A DNA stretch of 64,000 bases from Eriocheir sinensis (GCF_024679095.1 NC_066517.1:4219416-4283415); one strand, 5' to 3'. Positions 11,639-24,634 are shown, numbered from the stretch's first letter. Numbers and translations: made by a program. Notes: generated by a model from the sequence alone, not told the origin.

Positions 11639-13278
11639 GCCTCGGTCACACATTCACGTATCAAGCCACGTATGCCCACGCACGAACGGAAATTGGTAGT
11701 CGGCAACTGCTTACATAAGTACTACGTAAATGTCCCGTACTGCGTATTTACGTACGTGGGCATACGGGGCGGAGACGGGGGTCGCTACGCACCACCCGAA
11801 CATTCATGAGGAGCCACGCATCTTTTGACATGTTCAAAAGATACGTGGCTGCTCACGTCAACCGCCATTTTACGTGGCTCATACGTGGCGCTTACGGCGT
11901 GCTTGCGGGGCGCTTACACGTGGTACCACGCTGCTCCCCTGTTCCCGCCACGCACCGCGTGGGTCCTCACACGGTGCAGGAGCATATGTGGCACCAGCGC
12001 CGCTCCTCAGGTACCCATGACGATGTTGTAACGCTGTGCATGGTGTATATACGCCGTGCGGCGGGCTTGCGGCTTCAGTTCCTCTCTCGGACTAGCAACA
12101 GCATATACCTGGAGGCCACCACCACCGCTTCTCACCCCCGCCAGCGCCCTCGTCAGTAGACCTTGTCGTCACTGCTTTCAACTATGCCTAAGGACACCAC
12201 CAAGAGATCACGTAAGGGGCCTTCTTTAGCTTCAGGGTCACCCAAACCTCCAACAACCCGTGGGCAACCTGCTTCCAAGCGTCTAGTGTTTGTGGCACCT
12301 ACAGTTCCTCATCTCCGTAGACAGCAACAATGGCCCTGCAGGCCTCTGGTACAATGCAACTAATGGTGTTGTGGGCTTCTCGGAATGAGTATTGCAGACT
12401 TTTGTATGAGTCACCCGTGGCGAGGAAACGTAGGGTGATAGCCACACGCTGGCCTGGCTCAAGGGATTATCTCCAGAGTGTGCATTGCTTCTGAATGTGG
12501 GGTGTGACACGTTCAACTATTTCACTGAAGAGGTCCTTGTCAATCCGGGTAAAATTGCTGTACAGTTCTGGACTTTCGGTTGCCAACTCCTCCATCAGGT
12601 TGTCATAGTGGCCTAGCTCCACTCTTTGCAGGTACGGCCAAGCCCAAACCCTCCTCGGCCTCCTCTTTTTTTCTGTTTTTTTCACTTGCGAGGTGGACCT
12701 TCACAACTTCCACCAGTACCATGGCGTGCACATATTCCAGAATGGCGTCCATTAATTCTGTGTTATGGCTGTTTGCTGGTATTATAAGGGCAAGGATGTC
12801 TTCAATGTTCTCCATGTTGATTCAGCAGGAAGGGAGTATTTCTTGCTGCAGGTAGATGTTGACGGGAACTGCAATCACAGGTGTGCAGCACGACCCTTAT
12901 GTACCTCTCACGTTTACCCACCGACGTACGTGGGGATAACGTGAGGATGACGCGAGGTCGTAACGCACCACGTTACACATACGGTATACGTACGTGGGTG
13001 TTACGTGCTCTGCTACGCACTACTTGTGGGGATGTGGCCTCTTGTCGTGGCAATTCTAGTAAGCGTCACGTCATGCTTGCGCAGTGCGTAGGCTTAATAC
13101 GCATTACCTCGTACTTACGTTATGGCGTCGTTATGTTGACCGTGCAAGCTTTACGTACATCGGTCCCTGACACGTATCCAGTTGATCGCGGCAACAAACC
13201 CCGCGTATGGTCACGTATGGGCCAAAAATCACATACGTGAGCATACGTGGGCTTGATACGTGGATGTGTGACCGAGGC
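11639..13278 (-). mobile_element. PIF/Harbinger DNA transposon relic with long inverted ends
   Basis: Left end GCCTCGGTCACACAT (11639) and right end ATGTGTGACCGAGGC (13278) continue as inverted repeats (CACGTATCAAGC..CACGTATG). Both subterminal regions are crowded with ACGTACGTGGG-type words. Flanks TAT/TGT could be a worn 3-bp target duplication. The - strand carries part of a Harbinger transposase. Confidence 0.8.
12240..12815 (-). pseudogene. Harbinger (HARBI1-like) transposase, N-terminal two thirds, decayed
   Basis: ATG at 12815 (MENIEDILALIIPANSHNTE). Then, in a second frame, RRPRRVWAWPYLQRVELGHY and NFTRIDKDLFSEIVERVTPHI. Then, in a third frame, PGQRVAITLRFLATGDSYKS, FREAHNTISCIVPEACRAIV and TLDAWKQVA. 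These follow the PIF/Harbinger transposase order closely. At least two frame changes and two stops are present. The sequence ends before the DGKH catalytic region, so the DDE nuclease core is missing. A TATA-like ACATAAGGG lies about 75 bp upstream of the ATG on the - strand. Confidence 0.82.
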
Positions 13279-13415
13279 TGTAGGGTGCGTGGGGGAGGTG
13301 GTGATGGTACGGGGCGACTGTGTAGACATAAGGCTACACCTCAAGCCAAATTAGCAGCGTTACCAATGTTAGCACAATTTTGATACGCGCGTAAAGTAGC
13401 TGTCCCATAAGGGGT

Positions 13416-15833
13416 CTATCGGACTGCGGCGACGCAGTCCCATATGGGCCCTTTCGGCCCATGCAGGGTAAGTCCTAAGTACATGACAGTGTGTTTGAAT
13501 AGTGTTAACTTGGGTCTGGGTATGTAGAGTGAATGTTGGTGTCGAGTTTGGTAATTGTGAATGGGTAGTGTGTTGTGGTTATTTGAATTTATTGTTTTGT
13601 ACGTGAATGGTGCAACAATAAGTTTTAATAAATCAGCAAGGCTCAAGATATTTATTTTTTTGAATAAAGGTTGAGTATGTTCATTGAAATCACTGTTGGT
13701 TGTTATTCTGATAACTTTCTTGTGAAGTACATTAATTTGAGACAGATGACAAGGGTAGGTTTGAGACCAGATAGGATTACAATAGGTAAGATGAGGATAT
13801 ATGTGGGCATAGTACAGACATTTAAGAATTCTACTTGGAGCAAAATGATTTACCTTGAGAAGGAGGGGAATGATTCTAGATAGCTTTAAGCAGAGATTGG
13901 AGATGTGGTGTTTAAAAGTTAGGTTTTTGTCAATGGTTACACCAAGGAATTTCACTTTATCTCCCTGTAAGATATTATCATTTAGTATAGTTAGGTTGGG
14001 TAGAGGTTGGTAGTTGGCAGTAGATTTTGAGAATAGCATGTAGTGAGTTTTAGTGGTATTAACTGTTGGCTAAGCACCAGTTTGAAAATTTTAGTAGTTC
14101 TGTATTGGCCTTATTATTAATCAGTTCTGTTGGATTTTCTCCCATCATATAGAATGTGGAATTATCTGCGAATAGTAGAGTGTGTCAGAAATGTTAGAGA
14201 TGTCCTTGATGTAAATGAGGAATAGGATAGGAGCCAGGATGCTTCCTTGAGGCACTCCTAAGTGTACAGGTTTACTTGTAGATAAAGAATTGTTGAAAAA
14301 AGTGTGCTGTTTTCTGTTATTTAGGTATGATCTAAACCAGTCGTGAACACATACCCGAACACTGTACATTTTATCTAAGAGAATACTGGGTTGGACTGTG
14401 TCAAATGTCTTACTGAAATATATGAAAACTGAAATTATGGATTTGTGTTTATTAAGTGCTGTATAAAGGTCTGACGTGAAGGTGTTTATGGCATCAAAGG
14501 TGTTCAGTCCAGATCTAAATCCAAAGTGTCTAGTATTTAAAATATTTGTTTTTCTTAGGTATAGCATGAGCTGATTTTTCATTAAAGATTCAAATATTTG
14601 TGAAAAGGTTGATAATAATGAGATGGGTCTGTAGTTACATAAATCAGTTTTGCAACCTGTTTTATGTATTGGAATTATTTTAGCTAGTTTAAATTTTTCT
14701 GGGAATGTTCCTGTGTTGATAGACTGGTTAAAAAGGATTGTGAGGGGTATGGAAAATAGGTCTTTATTTTTTTTCAGTATATGTACAGGTATCTCATCAA
14801 TATGTCCTTTTTTGTTTTTGAGGGCAGTGATTACTTTGACTGTGTCATCGGTTGTCATAAGGGGCATCACCATGGAGTGAGGGTAGTTTCCACGGAGGAA
14901 TGAGTTAGGGGAGGTGTCTGTGGGAGGCAATTTGAGTGCGAGTTTAGGAGCAATGTTTGTAAAGTACTCATTGAATGCCTCAGATACTTCGTGTGGGGTG
15001 TCCAGAATTTTATCATAGAAAACAACTGATTTGGTAGTTAAAATGGCTTTGCTATTCAAGTTAGAGAATTCATTAATGGTTTCCCATATCTTTCTGGTGC
15101 TTAGCCGAAAGTCAGAAAATCTTTGTAGGTAGTAATTTTCCTTTGTGATTTTAATTAGATTTGTTAGGTGGTTTCTATATTTTTATAATCATCAATGCCA
15201 ATGCTCCCTAATTTATAAGATTTATATAATTTAAATTTGTGATGTATAGATTTTATAATCCCTTGCGTGATCCATGGTTGTTGAAGTCTTTTAGTTGTTA
15301 TTTGTTTAGATGTTTTGGGGAAGGAAGAGTAGTAAATGCATATTGTGTCCAAGAATAAGTTGCAGTTAATGTTTGTATCGTGGTGTATTAACAGAGAGTT
15401 CCAATCTACTTCGGAAAGTTTAGTTTTAAATTTTGTACAATTTTCATGTTTTTTTTTATCCTGAAAGATATTTTGTGGGTCTCAGTTAGCTTTTCTATGG
15501 CTGGGAGGTTTAGAAATATAGGAAGATGGTCACTCAGTGGAGAGAAAAGAATGCCAGGAGAGGAAGGGGCTGTAAAGTTTGTTCAGATGTGATCTAGGAG
15601 GGAAGGAGATGCTGTGGAGTTGACATCAGGAACACGTGTGGGACGAGATATGTGAGGAAAGTAATTACAAGATTGCATCATGCTCAATTATTTGTTGGCA
15701 GGTGATCATTGTGTTCCAGCAAGTTAATGTTGAAATCCCCAGCAATGATGGTCTTATTATTGTTGTAAAAGTTTTGAGAGAGTAGGTTATCCATAAGGTC
15801 AGTGAACTCATTAATTTGGTGGTGTTTACTATG
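13416..15833 (-). pseudogene. Jockey-like LINE, 3' part: endonuclease C-terminus and reverse transcriptase
   Basis: On the - strand from 15833 downward: endonuclease motifs IIAGDFNINLLEHN (about 15720) and PLSDHLPIFLNLP (about 15510). Then RT: CNYRPISLLSTFSQIF, HFGFRSGLNTFDAI, FIYFSKTFDTV (A motif, degenerate), GVPQGSILAPILFLIYI (B) and LFADNS (C, at about 14140, normally FADD). Then KFLGVTIDKNLTFKHHI and YAHIYPHLTYCNPIW. Several frameshifts and stops (for example near 14140 and 14050) make it inactive. It begins abruptly in mid-endonuclease at 15833. The missing 5' part is probably at 31331-31713. Confidence 0.85.
15824..15833. repeat. Putative 10-bp target-site duplication, left copy
   Basis: GTTTACTATG, also at 31331-31340. 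In the LINE it encodes part of the endonuclease YRPHSK motif in both places. Confidence 0.6.
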
Positions 15834-15840
15834 AGTGTAT

Positions 15841-16012
15841 AACATCTTCCCCCCTGGACCTTTTCCCCCTCAACAATTCCACCACTGACTTATTCCCCTC
15901 TGGACAATTTCCCCCCTGGACAGTTTTCCCCCTGGACTATGTCCCCCCCTAGACTATGTCCCCCCTGGACAATTTCCCCAAATGAATAATATCCCTCCTG
16001 GATATCCCAGTC
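15841..16012. repeat. CCCCCTGGAC minisatellite, left end of insert
   Basis: About nine units of a 15-20-bp motif, CCCCCCTGGACAATTT and variants. The same motif appears reverse-complemented at 31196-31330. Confidence 0.85.
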
Positions 16013-16179
16013 TCATTATTCTATACAATGTTTTTTGTTAAATTTGTGATTGCATTCATACATCTGAGGGAAGACAACCGATTATCTGCAGTACTTGTTA
16101 AGTTTTATGAAACAATAAAAAGCTAATAAAATCATGAGAGCAATAAGGGGGAAAGTATTCATCACATTCATCAATTGTA

Positions 16180-17019
16180 TTCAAGGCCGAACGCAGTAAC
16201 CCATAGCATTCAACGATTTTGCTAGCGTCCCATCTCGTCTAGCGATGCATATCTCGAAGAGCCGTTCTTGATGTTGTCTTGTGGACCGTTTGACTTGTTT
16301 TTTGGGGTGGTTGACCACATTCTTGTGGAAGCAAGGCAAGGGACACTAAAGCATAGTCTCTCCTTAATGCATCAATTAAGAGTCCACAGAAATGGATGTT
16401 TGTGACCAACCAAGTGATAGAATATCACACATGTTGTTTGTACGGTCTCCTCCTGCCAGTGTAGTAACGTCGTGCACATTCCAAGTTTGTGGAGGAAAAA
16501 GAGGTGGACGGCACCGAAGTCGAAATGATAGAACATTATTCTGTGATGGCTGTACACGACTAATACTTCCGGATACATAAGTCGAATCAAAATAATGAAA
16601 TAGTTCCTCTAGCCCTTCAGGAGTTGCATTTTTCAGGAGTTCCATTCCCTCCTCAACGTCAGCTAAGGGTAAAAATGCTAGACCATCGAGCATGCCAACA
16701 AAGTGTTTAATTTCTTCTTCATTTCTGTATCTTTGGACAAGACCAAGATCTTGAATTTTCCTCCAAGTACTCTGAGTTAGGTGATAGAAGCAGCCCTGCA
16801 TTCTGACATGTAGACCGAGGACTACTTGAATAGCATTCATGGCAGATGTCTCGAAGTCCGTGACAACAACAGTTGGATCAGGAGATTCTCACATCTGTCA
16901 ACTGTTGCTTTGATGGCTGCTTCATAACTTCGCTGTTGTTTGTTTGGTAACAAGCCACAAAGAGCTGAAACTGCCGAATTACCCAATGGCACACGAATAA
17001 CATACAGCTGCATGAATAT
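16180..17019 (-). pseudogene. MULE transposase, 3' part
   Basis: Continues from 17019: MQLYVIRVPLGNSAVSALCG, LLPNKQQRSYEAAIKA, then after a frameshift near 16885 VVVTDFETSAMNAIQ (second catalytic Asp), GCFYHLTQSTWRKIQDLG, RYRNEEEIKHFVGML and EELFHYFDSTYVSG. Another frameshift near 16400 leads to HPFLWTL and LIDALRRDYALVSLAL. The end is near a TAG at about 16185. All are standard MULE blocks in the right order. Confidence 0.83.
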
Positions 17020-17765
<746 letters not shown>

Positions 17766-17829
17766 CTATAAACCCTCTTAATTGTGATCGTCCCGATCAC
17801 ACACTTAACTATATATAAACATAAGAAAA

Positions 17830-19575
17830 TTAATCAAAAACATAATAATCGTCGTATCGCCGTGGACGCCTGCGTTGTCTCTGTCTTCTGTCCTCTGCCT
17901 CCTCCGCGTCTGTCTCCTGGTGCGCCTCGTCGTCGTCCGCTTCATGGGATGTCCCTGGAACATCTGCCGAAGCCGGGAGGTTATCTCCCTCGGCTGAAAG
18001 GTCCAGAAGACCTATGTAGTCATCGACCTCCTCTCGGTCCTGGACGTCCCTTGCGTTTTCGTCGGCTGCTGGGTGTCTGTAGTTGTTCCAGGTGTAGTTT
18101 CCCGGACCGTGATACCTCCATAGCCGGTTGACGTGAACAACTTTCGGCTTGGTCCTTTCCGTTCTCCGGATTCGGTAAGTCACGTCGGAGAGGCGTTCTA
18201 GCACAGTATAAGGGCCTTCCCAGGGGCTTTGTAACTTCGGAGACTGTCCTTTCTTCCTCTGCGGGTTGTAAAGCCAGACCTGGTCTCCTTCCTTGAAGTT
18301 AACGTGGCTTGCCCTCATATTGTAACCACGCTTCATGGCCTCCCCGGAGAACTTCAAGGCACCACGGACTTGATGGTGCACCTCTTCCAGCCGTTCCTCT
18401 AGCTGACGGGCAAAACTGGAGGCGTCCCTTGGAAGGCCGTCCCCAGGAGGCCTTCCTGTCAGTAGGTCCACCGGCAATCACAGCTCACGTCCAAACATCA
18501 GCTTTACCGGTGAATACCCCGTAGTCTCGTGGGCGGCAGACCTGTAGGCCATGAGGAGCGCAGGCAGCTTCTGATCCCATGAAGACTGGTCATTGTTGCA
18601 CTGCTTGGCCAACTCCTGGCCCAACGTCCAATTAAACCTCTCCACCATTCCATCTGACTGTGGATGCAGAGGGGTGGTCCGGGTCTTCTTGATACCCAGA
18701 AGCTTGCAGCACTCAGCAAGGACTGTTGACTCAAAATTCCTTCCCTGGTCGGAATGGAGCTCGTTAGGCACACCGAAGCGACAGAAGAACTCCTCCACCA
18801 ATATCTTAGCGATGGTAGTGGCTTCCTGGTCAGGGATGGCGTAGGCTTCCGGCCACTTGGTGAAGTAATCCATTGCGACGCAGATGTACCTATTTCCGTT
18901 CGTCGTCAGAGGCAAGGGTCCTGCTATATCCACTGCCACCCGTTCCATTGGGGATCCAACCTGGTATAGCTGCAATGGGGCACGGTGACGCTTCTTGGGG
19001 CCCTTCTTTGCACACCACACCTCACACGCGTGACACCATTCTTCCACATCCTTCCTCATGCCAACCCAGTAGAACCTTTGGCGTAGGCGACTCAGTGTCT
19101 TCTTTACCCCAAGGTGTCCGCTGGTGATGCTGTCGTGCATTTCTTTCAAGACGCCTTCCCGGGACCTCATAGGTAGCACCGTGGACCAGTAGTGGTCAAG
19201 ACCATCATGAGAAACCCAGCGTCGCTGCAACACCCCGTTGTCCATCCGAAGAGTGTCCCACTGAGTCCAGTAATTTTTGGTGGTAGGGCTTTCTCTCGAG
19301 ATTACCTCCCACCCAGGTCGCGTTGACTTCAATGACTTCAATGACTTCAGCCACCGCAATGCAGCGTGAGCCGTGCGGATGGTGAAAGTTGCACCGTACA
19401 GGTAAGCATGGAAAAAGTCAAGGCTCTTGACTACTGCCAGGAGTTCTTTCCGGGTCACGCAATAGTTTTTCTCGGCTGGGGTGAGCTTCTTGCTGAAGTA
19501 GGCCACAACTCGCTCCATGTCGGCACATGCTTGGGACAGCACTCCACCAATCCCCTCATCACTGCATGGCATCAC
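17830..19575 (-). pseudogene. gypsy RNase H and integrase
   Basis: RNase H (GIGGVLSQ, VTRKELLAVVKSLDFFHAYL) loses its C-terminal part at a triplicated LKS segment (about 19325-19350), then jumps to the integrase. The integrase has an HHCC finger (HDSITSGHLGVKKTLSRLRQ, WCHACEVWCAKK) and a D,D,E core (VAVDIAGPL, LHSDQGRNF, HPQSDGMVERFN). TGA at 18478-18480 splits it. The same frame resumes with the C-terminal GPY-like segment (EGPYTVLERLSDVTYRIRRT) and an acidic/Arg tail ending at 17830. The order RT-RNase H-integrase identifies Ty3/gypsy. Confidence 0.88.
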
Positions 19576-20909
19576 AATCTAGTATAAAAGGCTTAGAGGG
19601 GTCTGGGTAGGTGAGTACGGGCGAGCTGATGAGGGCCTCCTTGAGCTTCTCAAAGGTAACATGAGTTTCCGCTGTCCACTCAAACTTGCGCCCCTTCTTC
19701 GTCAGGAGGTGCAGTGGTGCAGCAATCGTAGCGAAGCCTTTCACAAATCTGCGGTAGTATGAGCACAACCCGAGGAAGCTCCGCAGCTCCTTCACGTTGG
19801 TGGGTGTCTGCCAGTCCCTTACCGCAGCCACCTTCTCAGGATCAGTGCGTACTTCAGCCTCGCTCACGATGTGTCCCAAGTATTAGACCTCCTTTTGGAA
19901 CAGGCAGCATTTCTTTGGGCTGAGCTTAAGGTGTGCAGCTCTAAACCGGGCGAAAACCTCTGATAGCCTTTCCATCTCCTGCTCGAAGGTCTGGCCAAAG
20001 ACAATTACGTCGTCGAGGTAGATGAGTGCCGTCTTCCAGGGAAGTCCCTCCAGCATCCTCTCCATCAGCCGCTCGAACGTGGCCGGCGCGTTGCACAGAC
20101 CAAAGGGCATGACCTTAAACTGCCACAGGCCTTGACCGTAGGAGAAGGCTGTTTTCTCTTTGTCCTGCTCCGCCATTTTGACTTGGTGATACCCAGACTT
20201 CATAATTATCTAGTGTTGAAAACCACTTGGAGCCCACCAAAGCCTTGAGCGTGTCGTCGATCCGTGGGAGTGGGTATGAATCCTTGATGGTGAGATCGTT
20301 GAGGGCTCGGTAGTCCATGCAGCACCTGAGGGAACCGTCCTTTTTCCTGACGAGCACTACAGCAGACTGCCACGGGCTTCTGGACCGCTCGATTAACACC
20401 TGTTGCCAGAGGTCATCCATCACCTCATCCATCTCCTTGCGACGGGCTGGTGCCATCCTTCGAGGAGCTTGCTTTACTGGGCGGTGGCTAGCTGTGTCGA
20501 TGTGGTGCTCTACCAGGTCCGTACACCCCAAGCCCAGGTCTCCTGTGGAAAACACATCTGCATTCCTCACGAGAAGCTCCCTGAGCTGTTCCACTTGGGG
20601 CTCCTCCAGACACTGGGAGTTCCTGGCAAACAGGTCGCGCAGGTAGTCAGGCAGCTCCTCCTGGGGCTTCGTCAGGGTTCTTCTGCAGACACAGGTTCTC
20701 GGTTCCTGGTCGATCTCTTGGCACAACTCCACCATGGTCCCTTGTTTTATTTTCTTTGGGCTGAAGGAGACATTGGCCACGACGACAGGCACTTCCGCTG
20801 CAGCAGGGTCTGCCAAAGTACTGCCTACAACCACCCCGTTTTCTACCGGGCATCGACTTCCGCTCTCTACCACACACAGACTAGCTGGGGGGCACCCGTA
20901 ATTTGACAA
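19559..20909 (-). pseudogene. gypsy reverse transcriptase and start of RNase H, frameshifted
   Basis: First frame (20909-20215): HHIDTASHRPVKQAPRRMA, RSRSPWQSAVVLVRKKDGS, RCCMDYRALNDLTIKDSYPL, then a frameshift at SGYHQV near 20205. Second frame: KVMPFGLCNAPATFERLME and ALIYLDDVIVFG (catalytic LDD), TAA at 19883-19885, LGHIVSEAEVRTDPEK, LRSFLGLCSYYRRFVKGFA and PFILDCDA (RNase H start). Confidence 0.88.
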
Positions 20910-21445
20910 GGTAATAGCATCTCCGACCTCGGAGGAATATTGGTGGTGCGCTTGACCGTCACTGGCAGGCCCTCCTTATTCACAGTCGTCAGTGGCACCC
21001 TCCTCCCTACTACAGTCAGCTGCTTAGCGCGGAAGTCCAGTTCGCACCTGTGGGAGACAAGATAATCTATACCTAGGATGCAGGGGTCGTCCATGTCAGC
21101 CACGTAGACAGAAAGGAACTCTTCCTTTCCTCCGAGCTCAAACTTTACGTCCACTGGGCCTCTGAGCTCTGCGTAGTGTCCTGTGACTCCGCACAGTCGA
21201 TGCGACGTCTTAGGAAGCCGACGATGACTCACCACGTCAGGCCGCACCAGTGTACGTTCCGAGCCTGTGTCGACGACCACAGGCCACAACACTCCGTCAA
21301 CCTTGCCCTCCACTTGGCAGCTCGTCATGGTGGTTCTCCTGCACATTGATATCTTCGGGGCATGTACAGGACAGACTGGTCGTTGCCCCCGTGAGCCAGT
21401 TCGCCTTCTTCCCTCGCCCGAGTAGTGGTCCCTCGCCGGGGGCAC
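20867..21445 (-). pseudogene. gypsy aspartic protease region
   Basis: WPVVVDTGSERTLVRPDVV gives the DTG(S) active-site triad, and DPCILGIDYLVSH is the second family block. It shares a frame with the upstream CCHC knuckles. The frame ends at a stop at 20867, and the continuation to RT is in another frame (shift near 20880-20905). Confidence 0.83.
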
Positions 21446-22737
21446 ATTTTTCCGACACTCATTCTTCCAGTGCCCCTTTTCTCTACAGGTCCAGCACTTG
21501 GGTCCTTCCCTGGGCTTCTTCCTAGCACCACCTTCATATTCCTTCTTTCTCTTATAGCATTCGTTCTCATTGTGCCCAACATTCTCGCACTACCAGCACG
21601 TTCCTTGGAACCTGTCTGTTTCGCTGACAGGCTGACAGCGCCCTTTCGTGCCCTAAAGCCAGAAGTCGAGTCGTCCCTGAAGCTTGACAAGCTAGACCCA
21701 ACAAGTGACTCAAACTCCATGGCACGTGCCAGAGCTTCCTGTATTGATGTTGGCTTCGCTTGTTTCACTCGTATCTTCAGCTGAGGGCTGTCCAGGGCAT
21801 CGATGAATTGATCACGCAGCAAAACCGTCAGCAGGTCAGGGCTGGCACCTGGGTATGCCTTGTGCACCATGCTCTCAAGGTCCTGAGCGAGTTCCTGAAG
21901 AGACTCGCCGCGCCTCCTGTTGCGGGTTCTGAACCTAACCCTGAAGAGCTCTTTCTGGTGCTTGGTCTCATATCGTTGCTCCAGCGCCTGTGCCAGCCCG
22001 TTGTAGCTGCCCTTTGTCGCATTGTCGAGCTGAGCAAGGACCTCCAGCGCCACCCCTTTCAGGCTAGTGGCCAGCAGAACCGTGCACTCTTGGTCATCCC
22101 AACCATTCCGAGCTGTCAACAGCTCAAACTGAGCGCGGTAAGCCTCCCAGGAGACCTTGCCATCAAACTCCTGAGGCTTCTTTCTAACAGGCGACTCCAG
22201 CAGACTCATGGGGCTGGCGGAACTTCTCGCGGGGGTAAACTCAGGCGTAACAGGGCTCAAACTACCCAGGACTTGCATAGGAGAAGCATCTTGGGTAAAA
22301 CTAGCCCCTGCAGGCACTGGCTGTCCGTTTCCAGCCAAGCAGTCTTCAAGGGCCTTCACTCTGTCACTTACTTCTAATATCTCTTTGTGTGTCGTCTCCC
22401 GTACCACCTCCATCTCTTGTTGAAGATTTGTGTGTTCTTTCTCCACTTCTATCAGGCGTTGTCCCAAGCTCGAGGTCACATCAGTCATTTCTCTTCGCAC
22501 TGTCCCACTTTCATCTTGTACTGTTTTTAGCTGTAGCTGTAATCCTGTAAAGCGATCTTCTAGCTGTTCTTTGAGTTCTTGGAGTGTTCCTTCTTGTTGT
22601 TGCTGTGCTCTTTCTTGTTGTTGCTGTGCTCTTTCTTGTTGTTGCTGTGCTCTTTCTTGTTGTTCTTTGAGTTCTTGGAGTGTTCCTTCTTGTTTCTCCC
22701 CCTGTAGTCTCAAGGCTTCCAAAAGTTCAGTCAACAT
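21325..22737 (-). pseudogene. gypsy gag (capsid), frame broken before the zinc knuckles
   Basis: ATG at 22737 (MLTELLEALRLQGEKQ). A Gln/Glu-rich coiled coil with QERAQQQ repeated three times is followed by a retrotransposon capsid segment (VSWEAYRAQFELLTARNGW, LDNATKGSYNGLAQALEQRY, ESLQELAQDLESM, LRDQFIDALDS). The two CCHC knuckles at about 21480-21600 are in the protease frame, not the capsid frame. The first contains TAG at 21590-21592 between its two leading cysteines. A one-base indel between capsid and knuckles is likely. It forms the particle shell in active copies. Confidence 0.85.
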
Positions 22738-22810
22738 ATGTCGTCCCTCTGGGCAGCTTGGGAACGAGTCTCCATGGCGAAAAAACAAATGCCTACACTC
22801 CTGACTCCAA

Positions 22811-23205
22811 TGTTATGCCGGACGTATTACTTGGGTTCCGTGTCGCCGTCAGGAGACTCTGTGGGAGGGAGATATGTAAACACCTTTCACAGCATCTGTA
22901 GTTTAATATTCTTCCTTATAGTAGTACAATTCCCTCTGACTCTTCACTGACCACTAGCTTACTATGACAGGGACTCACTCCTCTTGCCCTCTTCTCCTAT
23001 ATATATACCGAACAGTACAGTCTAGAAAGATACAGTATATATTCGATCATACAAGAATGAACATGTAGCAAAAATATGTGCGAATTGGCAACACTTCCCG
23101 CCTGGCGCCTGGCAGCGGGCGGGGCCTTGCTCCCCGCCTCCCTGCTCGGTCCTCCCGGAGCCTTCCAGAGGCCCATAGACCCCGGGGGAAGCTTCCAGCA
23201 CAACA
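22811..23205 (-). repeat. 5' LTR of the gypsy element
   Basis: 395 bp, TGTTATGCCGGACG ... CTTCCAGCACAACA. Differs from its partner by scattered substitutions and small indels, so the insertion is not recent. Confidence 0.93.
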
Positions 23206-23797
23206 ATATATTGGGGGCTAAGGAAAAATTTCCATCCATGTACCACTTATCAGACGAAGCTAAGTGTTGCAGAACATTATCAGCTGCAAAAACAAGTATT
23301 CTGTTTGAAGACTGCGGCCCACTGTCATGTATCAGGAAGGGTTGTGGGTGCTCACCGCCTGTTGTTGACCATTCATCAGGGACGTGAAATTCTCTCAGCG
23401 ATACAGGCTCCTTTAGAAGTGAACCCTGCCTCTGACGTCGGATATTTCTTTTCACTGATTCTTGATATCCTAGATGTATTCTCATAGGCTCAGGAGTTTC
23501 TTGAATAGCTGTGACGAGTATACAAGCAGTGCTCTCTCTTGATGTTTTTGCTTTTTCACGAATACTGCATCGCAACTTCTCTGCTTCAACACTAGAATGA
23601 TCACCATCATGACTATGGGCCACAGTTACTCTCACATCATCCAGAGTCAAGCTTGTTGTTATTGCACCCTTGCATGGTCTGCTTTTTCTCTGCGTACACT
23701 CCCATCGAATGCGTGCCGTTTTCGTATATCTCTTACTATACATGTAGCCTTTGTAGCAAATCTTGTCCCCTCCTCTACTTGTTTTCACTACTTCCAT
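23206..23797 (-). pseudogene. MULE (MuDR/Phantom-like) transposase, 5' part
   Basis: ATG at 23797. A FLYWCH-type zinc finger comes first (residues about 15-70: YKGYMYSKRY, RWECTQRKSRPCKGA, then HSHDGDH). The start of the DDE domain follows: VFAADNVLQHLASSDKWYMDG, in which the Asp of YMDGNF is the usual first catalytic residue. The coding sequence runs directly into the gypsy LTR at 23205 after the codons for LAPNI. On the other side of the retrotransposon the frame resumes exactly. The protein binds element ends and cuts and pastes DNA in the nucleus. Confidence 0.85.
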
Positions 23798-23984
23798 GTC
23801 GTGCGAGGGCTGTGACAGGAACTAACCTGAGATTCAGTGTCAGGGTGACGATAACGAGACGTGAAACACTGTTTGAACTGAAAAAAGACACTAAACTGAG
23901 TCATGAAACTCTAACAAACTGTTAAGTGATAGGAACAGCATCTCAACCAAAGAGACTGTATACGAAGAGATAGTGGTATGTAGT

Positions 23985-24060
23985 AATTCCTCGGGCGTGC
24001 GGAAGTAGCGCCATCTATTGCAGCCCACCAAAAACGTCACTTTTCAGGGGTAGCTTTACT
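23985..24060. other. Possible upstream end sequence of the MULE
   Basis: Contains GCGCCATCTAT and AAAACGTCACTTTTCAGGGG, similar to 1950-2015 (GCGCCATTTAT, TTTTGCAGGGGTAACT). It may be a shared transposon terminus. Function not shown. Confidence 0.3.
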
Positions 24061-24235
24061 ATTTTTGAAGTACCTGCCACAGCACCCTATCCAACCTTTA
24101 CTTACTTTTTTCATTATTGTAAAATGATTTACTAATGGGGTAAAGAAAAATATATTTGTTCTTATGTTTTATTAGGTATTATCTACACTATATCAATTTG
24201 TTATTTTAGGAAAAATATGGTGTAGAAAGCATTTG

Positions 24236-24355
<120 letters not shown>

Positions 24356-24432
24356 GCAAACATATCCAGTGCTTTAAATACAAGCAAAGCATACATCATT
24401 CTATGCATGCTAGATTACTATAATGCCTTTGC

Positions 24433-24600
24433 AACTGTGGTAACCTGGATGTCACACTGGTCCTGTGTCCCAGGGTAATGGGTTCCCTAACACCACAGGC
24501 TCAAGGGCCAATGTTACAGAGATGAGCACTGAGGCCACGTGCTGCTACAGCGTATGCCCCACTCCGTACCTTTACCTTTTGCAACATGCTCTTAGCTGAG
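24433..24600 (+). mobile_element. SINE family A, body only
   Basis: Matches 8260-8405: GTGGTAACCTGGATGTCACA, CACAGGCTCAAGGGCCAATG, then ACCTTTACCTTTT. The tRNA head is missing, so the copy is 5'-truncated. Confidence 0.8.
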
Positions 24601-24634
24601 CAAAAATATCATACTAACTGTACAAGTGCCAGAT

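Noticed and set aside
12163..12363. + strand basic open frame in the Harbinger relic as a second transposon gene
   Set aside because: It is antisense to recognisable transposase sequence (TLDAWKQVA region), so it is most likely a shadow.
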